Assembly: GCA_023205875.1 (NCBI GenBank)
Contig: CP060768.1
Span: 434,001 to 498,000, forward strand
Direction: 5' to 3'
Source: Chloropicon primus
Taxonomy: Eukaryota; Chlorophyta; Chloropicophyceae; Chloropicales; Chloropicaceae
DNA length: 64,000 bases
Shown here in pieces: positions 59,178 to 64,000 of this stretch (positions are counted from its first letter, which is position 1; the number at the start of each line of letters is the position of its first letter). The position numbers were made by a program, and so were the translations under genes. Under the pieces are notes generated by a model. It saw only the letters and a program-made list of their open reading frames with translations, ran no database searches and was not told the origin of the DNA.

Positions 59178-60419
59178 TTGTCCCATGGACGTTCTATGGC
59201 GATGGCAGGTGGTTCGTGTTCTTCCCGTCAGAGCAGGCGGAGGTCGAGCAGGCGGAGGTCGAGGTCTCCTGACGTTGGCGCGATGGGCAAGCTGTTCCGG
59301 GACGCGTCGAGGGGCGTGCGGTATGCGTACATCGGGAAGACGACGGTGAAGGCTGGCGAGTCCGCGTTGTTATTCACGCTCGGCGGGAAGAGCCGCGTCG
59401 TGGAGGGCCCGAGGCGCTTGCGGGTGTTTTGCACAACGATACGGTTCCTGGACCGGTTTGTCGCGAACACGCACGAGTACTTGAGAATACAGATGCGGTC
59501 CGGCGAGATTTCGCACATGCGAGGACCATGCACCATGTACCTCAACCCGTGCGTCCACGAGTCCGTTGACGTCCTGAGCGCCGAGAAGCTCGCGGACAAA
59601 GAGGCGATAGTCGTCTACTCATCCGACAGCGCCAAGGCGAGCACGGTGTCGCGACGGGTCGTCGTCGGCCCCCAGCTCTTCGTGCCGGACCCCCACGAGT
59701 GGCTGCACGAGTTCGCATGGACGAGTGGTGCTGCCGAGGCGGGTATGGAAGAGTCGAGGACGGTGGTCTCGCTGCGCCGGGAGGTCTTGCGCGCCTCAGT
59801 CCAGTCCGCCCAAACGGCTTCGGGAGACAGCGTCAGCTTGGATCTCGAGCTGACCTACCAGCTTGACGCGAGCGCGGTGGCAGTTGTGCTGGATCAGACG
59901 TGCGACCCCGTTGCTGAGCTCTCCGCCGCTCTGAAGTCTGACGCGTTGGCGGCATGCAAGAGCATGTGCGTCAAGGACGCGGTGGGAGCCACGAACCCGC
60001 TCGGTAACCTCGACATTTACAAGCAGACGAAGGCATTGGCAGCCCAACTCGGATTTTCGCTTCAAGGGCTGCGCTGCTCGGCCTCGGACACCGCTAGCGC
60101 GAAGACGGAGGCGGAGGCGAGGAAGGCGAACGCTGCGATTGAGCACAGCCGGCGCATGGCTGAGCAGCGGCTCGCAGAGGAGGAGATTAAGCTGCAGAGC
60201 GAGACGCGCAGCTCTGAGCAGCGGCGGGAGCTGAGGCGAAAAGAGCACGAATTTGAGATGTCCATCACGAAGCAGCGGACGGATCAGGAGATTGAGAAGC
60301 TGACCAAGCTGCGCGAGCTCGGCGTGGATCTCACTGCATTCCTCACGGCGCAGCGAGGAGAATGCATAAGCAACACGGCGAGGAGAATGCATAAGCAACA
60401 CGGCGAGGAGAATGCATAA
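59178..60419 (+). CDS. SPFH/band-7-like protein running into a minisatellite
   Basis: 413 residues; the more likely start is the ATG at 59283 (MGKLFRDASRG), since the 35 residues before it are an Arg/Ser repeat (SRRRSSRRRSRSP). The N-terminal half alternates short strands (AYIGKTTVKAGESALLFTLG, VVEGPRRLRVFCTTIRFLDR, HMRGPCTMYLNP) followed by a domain with SVSLDLELTYQLDASAVAVV, then a coiled coil (EARKANAAIEHSRRMAEQRL, RREL RRKEHEFEMSITKQRT). Strand domain, SVDLEL..Y.v and an Ala/Glu-rich helix together resemble SPFH (stomatin/flotillin) proteins, but there is no membrane hairpin. The last 20 or so codons are read from the 25-bp minisatellite, so the natural C-terminus may be lost. Confidence 0.5.
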   Translation: MSHGRSMAMAGGSCSSRQSRRRSSRRRSRSPDVGAMGKLFRDASRGVRYAYIGKTTVKAGESALLFTLGGKSRVVEGPRRLRVFCTTIRFLDRFVANTHEYLRIQMRSGEISHMRGPCTMYLNPCVHESVDVLSAEKLADKEAIVVYSSDSAKASTVSRRVVVGPQLFVPDPHEWLHEFAWTSGAAEAGMEESRTVVSLRREVLRASVQSAQTASGDSVSLDLELTYQLDASAVAVVLDQTCDPVAELSAALKSDALAACKSMCVKDAVGATNPLGNLDIYKQTKALAAQLGFSLQGLRCSASDTASAKTEAEARKANAAIEHSRRMAEQRLAEEEIKLQSETRSSEQRRELRRKEHEFEMSITKQRTDQEIEKLTKLRELGVDLTAFLTAQRGECISNTARRMHKQHGEENA

Positions 60420-60474
60420 GCAACACGGCGAGGAGAATGCATAGCAACACGGCGAGGAGAATGCATAGCAACAG
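60353..60474 (+). repeat. 24-25-bp minisatellite, five units
   Basis: Unit GCGAGGAGAATGCATAAGCA plus ACACG, starting at about 60353, 60378, 60403, 60428 and 60452. The last two units have lost one base (period 24). It overlaps the 3' end of the SPFH-like ORF. Confidence 0.95.
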
Positions 60475-60815
60475 AACTCAATTCCAACAACCTTAGTAGG
60501 CGGCCTTAATGTGTGTGTGACTTGTCATTCTCTGTCCCTCTCGCTTTTCTCTCTCTCTCTCTCTCTCTTCTGCTCGAGGGCCTGGATGGATTTTCCCGCG
60601 CGATTTCAGAGGAGAAGAAGAAGAAGAACCCGAAAGCGATCGATCGATCGATCGGAGAGACAGAGAGGCCAAGGGTCAGGGGGCTACGCGACAGGAGCCC
60701 ACGCACGTCACGGTCGAGGTCGAGGTCGAGGTCGGAGACCGTTTCGTTTCGTTTCGTTTCGTTTCGTTCCGTTTTTGTTTTTTTTTTCAGAGGGGATTGC
60801 GGTTTTTGTGAGGGG
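60475..60815. other. HAT1 5' flank
   Basis: TC microsatellite (60547-60570), GATC repeats, GGTCGA array (60714-60735), GTTTC array (60741-60770) and a long T run ending in CAG at 60788-60790, which may be the acceptor of a 5' UTR intron. Confidence 0.5.
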
Positions 60816-62341
60816 ATGGTCGGGATGGAGGACGTGCAGGCTGCGAAGCGTTTGAAGTTGGGGGGGGAGGCGGAGGGGGAGGACCCTTACGTGGTGCCGG
60901 CGGAGGACGTCATGAGGCTGACTCTCGTGGACAGGCCGGAGGACGTGCTCGCCGAGAGGGAGCAGAGCGAATGGTTCTGCCCAGCCTTCACGCACCAGGT
61001 AGGAGAGAGATCGACGAAAGCTATCAAACCTCTGCCTCTTTTCCTTTGAGTCTGACGCGCCGAACTTCTCTTCTCTTCTTGACGCGCACGACGCACAAAG
61101 GTGTTCGGTCAGGACGAGGTGGTCCGCGGGTACGAGGACTGCGAGGTCCTGGTGTACCTGCACGCCTCGACCATGCACGCCTTTGTGAAGATCTCCCTCA
61201 AGGGCAAGCAGGAGGGGGCGGACGACATCCCTCACCTCCTGGACGAGAACCTGGGGCTGCAGTAGTAAGTGGTGGAGAGAGCCGCGGGATACTGAAACAC
61301 GTGTTTGATGCTGACCTTCGACCTTTCTTCTTCTCTCTCAGCACGTGCGATCCGCAGGAGTTCGCCAAGCGCGTCAAGGACACGGAGCAGGCGCTGCGGA
61401 CGGCGCTCGAGGGCGCGAGGACCGGGCCGGCCGCAGACTGCGAGATCGTGAGCTTCAAGCCGTGGGAGAACGCCGCCCTCAGGGAGCTCCACGACCGCCT
61501 CCAGGCGATGCCCCTGCTGTACGTGGACGGGGCGAACTACATCGACAACACGGACCCCAGGTGGGAGATCTACTTGGCCCTCCGGGGCGGCCGGGTGGCG
61601 GGCTTCGCCACCGTGTACGGCTTCTACGCGTACCCCGCCCGCAAGAGGCTTAGGCTGAGCCAGATCCTGGTCTTCCCCCCCCACAGGAGGCAGGGCGTGG
61701 CCTCGGGGATCCTCGGCAGGATCTACGAGGACGCCTCGGCCCGGGGGGCCCTGGACCTCACCGTGGAGGACCCGAGCGAGGAGTTCCAGCTCCTGAGGGA
61801 GGGCCTGGACGCCAAGCGCCTCGAGGAGGGCGGGCGCGGTTACTACGTCGGCTTCGTGGACGAGGCCCTGAGGAAGGGGAAGGCGATGCTCGATAACGGC
61901 ATGAGGGCGGAGACCCTTTTACTGCCCAGCAAGGAGGTGTACAAGAGGGCGGAGACCGACCTGAAGATCCACCGGGCCCAGCTCCGCAGGGTGTGGGAGA
62001 TCGTCCTGCTGAGGCGGATGAGAAGGAGCGGGGGGTGGGAGAACGCCGAGGACGTGGTGAGGCAGCTGGTTTGGGTGAGGCTGTCGAACGTTGTGGGGGA
62101 GAAGAAGCTTGAGGAGAGGAGCAGGGGGAAAGAAGTCGTGGAGTTGAATAAGGGGGCGGAGGGGGCTGGGGGGAATTTTATCATGACGAGGTGCGGAGGA
62201 GGAGGTGGTGGTGGGTTGTTGGGGGGGAGAGAGTGGAGGAAGGGGAAGATGGAGGAGGGAGAAGGGAGGATGGAGGAGATGGAGGAGATGGATGCAGAGA
62301 GAGTGAGGGAGAGGATGAGGAAGGTGGTGGTGTTAGGGTGA
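60816..62341 (+). CDS. HAT1: Histone acetyltransferase type B catalytic subunit HAT1
   Basis: Three exons, 60816-60998, 61101-61264 and 61342-62341, GT-AG with phases 0 and 2, 448 residues. The HAT1 N-terminal domain (FCPAFTHQ VFGQDEVVRGYEDCEV, joined over intron 1) is followed by the GNAT domain: IDNTDPRWEIYLALRGG, FATVYGFYAYPARKRLRLSQ, ILVFPPHRRQGVASGILGRI (acetyl-CoA loop RRQGVASG) and LTVEDPSEEFQLLREGLD. The VEDP motif and its order are hallmarks. It acetylates Lys5 and Lys12 of newly made H4 with an RbAp46/48 partner. The codon split by intron 2 (TA/C) makes the Tyr of YTCDPQEF, supporting the splice sites. The Gly/Glu/Met-rich last 60 residues are low complexity. Confidence 0.93.
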
Positions 62342-62575
62342 GGTCGGTTTAATAAGGGGGGGGCGGGGGGGTAATAATAATGAGGATGATGATGAAATTG
62401 GTTAGGGTTTTCGTGGTTTTCGTGGTTTTCGTGGTTTTAGGATTGGTGGTGGTTTTAGGATTTTAGGGGAGAGGATGATGAGAAGGGGGGGAGGAAGCGG
62501 TCACAAGCGGTCGCTGTCATCATCGGAACGGTTCCAGTCTCCGTCAGCGTCAGCGTAGTTTCCCTCACCCTCCTC
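62342..62575. repeat. TTAGG/TCGTGGTTT repeats
   Basis: HAT1 3' UTR, with four TTTTCGTGG units and several TTTTAGGATT units at 62400-62470, comparable to 31972-32025. Confidence 0.6.
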
Positions 62576-62849
62576 TCAGGACTTCCAATAGTCCTGGCGG
62601 TTCCAATCGGTAACGATGTCCTCGCAGAGCTCCATGAACCTCGCTGTTTGCTCGGCAGACCAACGATTGATGGGGTCTGCGTCGTTGCTGGGTCGTCGAA
62701 CTTGCGCTGGCTTCTTCTTCTTGACCTCGGCCATGTACTTGGCCTTCAATGCTTTTCGGCTTGGGATATAATCTTCCTTCTCGAAAAGTTCGTGCTCCGC
62801 CAACCATTCCTCCCGCAAAGATATCCAATGGCCCTGGCTTCGAGCCCAC
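62576..62849 (-). pseudogene. Ankyrin/Myb-like family fragment C
   Basis: Minus strand: WARSQGHWISLREEWLAEHE, then a basic stretch (RKALKAKYMAEVKKKK) and RWSAEQTARFMELCEDIVTD, which resembles a Myb/SANT-like DNA-binding helix, to a stop at 62576. The WARSQ start matches ankyrin fragments A and B. It lies immediately downstream of the second recombinase tail. Confidence 0.6.
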
Positions 62850-62855
62850 TGAGTT

Positions 62856-64000
62856 TTAGATCTCCTTCTCCGACTCCTCCCCTGGTTTCGCTTGCTCCGT
62901 ATTCACCTCGCTATTGTTCTCAAGCATCATGAGTATCATGTTGACGAGCATTGGATGCCGGATCACTACCTCTTCGGCCTTTCTGTTCTCGGACTCCAGC
63001 CGGCGGGAGCCAACGTTCACGCCGCCTCCTTCTGCGTTCTCCTCGTACCCCTTGCCGATTTTGCAATCGTTATGACTGCAGGACAAGCACCTCAAGCCCC
63101 TTGAACCCTTGGTTGGGATCAAGGGGATCGAGGGGATCTTCTCGATCAAGGCTTTCTCGGACTCAGGTTTCTTTGTACACGGAACACAAAACCAGAAGCC
63201 AATCGTGTTCTTCAGTTGTGTCATGCCAATTTCCTTGCTCATGTCCCAAAGCTCCTTCTTGTCCACGAACTTCGTGGCTTTCAAGAAGCAACCGAACGAG
63301 CACCACTGGCTGAATTCGCTTTTCGTGATCAAGCGGTGGCAGTACCAGCACCAGTCCGAGAGGAGGCAATCGGGATTGTGCCCAGCTCGATCACGTTCCT
63401 CCCCAGGAACCGGGGTCAGAGCTCCTGTTTTGACCAAGGGGCACTCAGCGTGGCCAAGATAATCACAGCAAACGCAGGGCAGGGCTTGCATACCGTCTGT
63501 AGTAGGAACTTGAGGAAACTCCTTCATCGGCTCCCTTGCTTTGGTCTTCCTCTTCCCTTTCGTGTTGGTCTTGGCCTGTGTCTTCCTTTTCGTGCCAGTG
63601 CTCAAGGGACTGCTGCTGCAAGGTCCACAGGGACATGCGGCGGCATCGAATTTGCGAAGCTCTCTCTCCCTCTCCCCGCCGTCCTCGGCGTCGCTGTCCA
63701 CCAGAATGCAAGGACGACTCCTCTTGCACATGTCACAACCACAAATGCATCGAGTATGTGCTGGAGCGGTGTTCGCGGTGCCTGTTGTCCTGGACGACTT
63801 GCGAGAGCATTTACCAGCGCAGGGGCATTCGAAGAAATCTTTTTGAGTCACAGAGATCGCGGTTTCTGGGAAACATTCATTCTCAAACACGACATCGACA
63901 TGTTCTCCCTTTAGTGCATCCGCAAAGTACTCAAAGACTCTGCTCAATGCGTCTTCATCCAAGCCGTGTCCATCACGGTTTTCAAACAACTCGTCCCTCA
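62856..64000 (-). CDS. Serine recombinase-like protein, Cys-rich tail copy 2 (5' part outside window)
   Basis: The frame is open to the window end and codes for module 3 (ENRDGHGLDEDALSRVFEYF) and the Cys-rich tail (FECPCAGKCSRKSSR, RCICGCDMCKRSRPC, CVCCDYLGHAECPL, WCWYCHR, WCSFGCFLKAT, FWFCVPCTKK, RCLSCSHNDCK). It matches the gene at 32026-34761 for 1,063 bp with no net gap, so the frame and all visible Cys positions are maintained except one changed spot (CERC to CGPC). The C-terminal 30 residues differ and end at 62856 next to the ankyrin fragment. Open frame and conserved cysteines over a diverged copy suggest recent function in both. Confidence 0.65.
   Translation of the reverse strand, partial: RDELFENRDGHGLDEDALSRVFEYFADALKGEHVDVVFENECFPETAISVTQKDFFECPCAGKCSRKSSRTTGTANTAPAHTRCICGCDMCKRSRPCILVDSDAEDGGERERELRKFDAAACPCGPCSSSPLSTGTKRKTQAKTNTKGKRKTKAREPMKEFPQVPTTDGMQALPCVCCDYLGHAECPLVKTGALTPVPGEERDRAGHNPDCLLSDWCWYCHRLITKSEFSQWCSFGCFLKATKFVDKKELWDMSKEIGMTQLKNTIGFWFCVPCTKKPESEKALIEKIPSIPLIPTKGSRGLRCLSCSHNDCKIGKGYEENAEGGGVNVGSRRLESENRKAEEVVIRHPMLVNMILMMLENNSEVNTEQAKPGEESEKEI
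62938..64000 (-). repeat. Recombinase tail repeat, copy 2
   Basis: Partner of 32045-33107, same orientation, constant offset. It continues past the window. Confidence 0.93.

Noticed and set aside
1-64000. CRISPR array
   Set aside because: No regular repeats with unique spacers; the 25-bp array at 60353 is contiguous without spacers.

Overview
This is a GC-rich nuclear segment of a eukaryote that looks like a green alga of prasinophyte type. Nuclear genes carry plastid or thylakoid targeting (CYP38-type lumenal cyclophilin, lumenal pentapeptide protein, plastid pyruvate dehydrogenase E1-beta, bifunctional HisHF). The trafficking genes are close to land-plant forms (AP-4 sigma and beta). TGTAA, the green-algal poly(A) signal, occurs just downstream of several stop codons. 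Introns are few, short (about 80-400 bp) and GT-AG. A DYNC2I2/WDR34-type dynein-2 chain implies a ciliated stage. The lineage is inference and no species is claimed.

Layout: 0-0.6 kb, edge of a coiled-coil gene. 1.0-3.5 kb, a complete Fanzor (eukaryotic TnpB) gene with a structured right end. 3.9-31 kb, mostly housekeeping: AP-4 sigma, PKA catalytic subunit, a giant secreted hydrolase-CAP protein, RRP17, SRP receptor beta, plastid PDH E1-beta, eIF3h, GLE1, a lumenal pentapeptide protein, importin-5, SDHAF4, an App1/DUF2183 phosphatase-like protein and a small secreted Cys-rich protein. 31.2-36.9 kb, an accessory island: a truncated second Fanzor copy, an unusual gene with two or three serine-recombinase-like modules and a Cys-rich tail, an intron-bearing tRNA-Asn, ankyrin-family debris and local duplications. 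37-58 kb, housekeeping again: a PPR-like protein, a type I membrane protein, AP-4 beta, an ATRIP-like candidate, HisHF, RRP45, a SHAQKYF-class MYB, CYP38, DYNC2I2 and CBP20. 58-64 kb, a second mixed region: an F-box/ankyrin pseudogene, an SPFH-like gene running into a minisatellite, HAT1, another ankyrin/Myb-like fragment, and a second copy of the recombinase tail leaving the window.

The most interesting material is mobile. The two Fanzor copies share about 150 bp of noncoding sequence after the stop codon that folds into a long hairpin with compensatory base changes between copies, as expected for an omega-RNA. The recombinase gene family, present twice and colinear over 1,063 bp, combines tandem serine-recombinase-like modules with a zinc-cluster tail and may be an undescribed element type. 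It lies directly upstream of, and on the same strand as, the truncated Fanzor, the same order as tnpA-tnpB in IS607-family elements.
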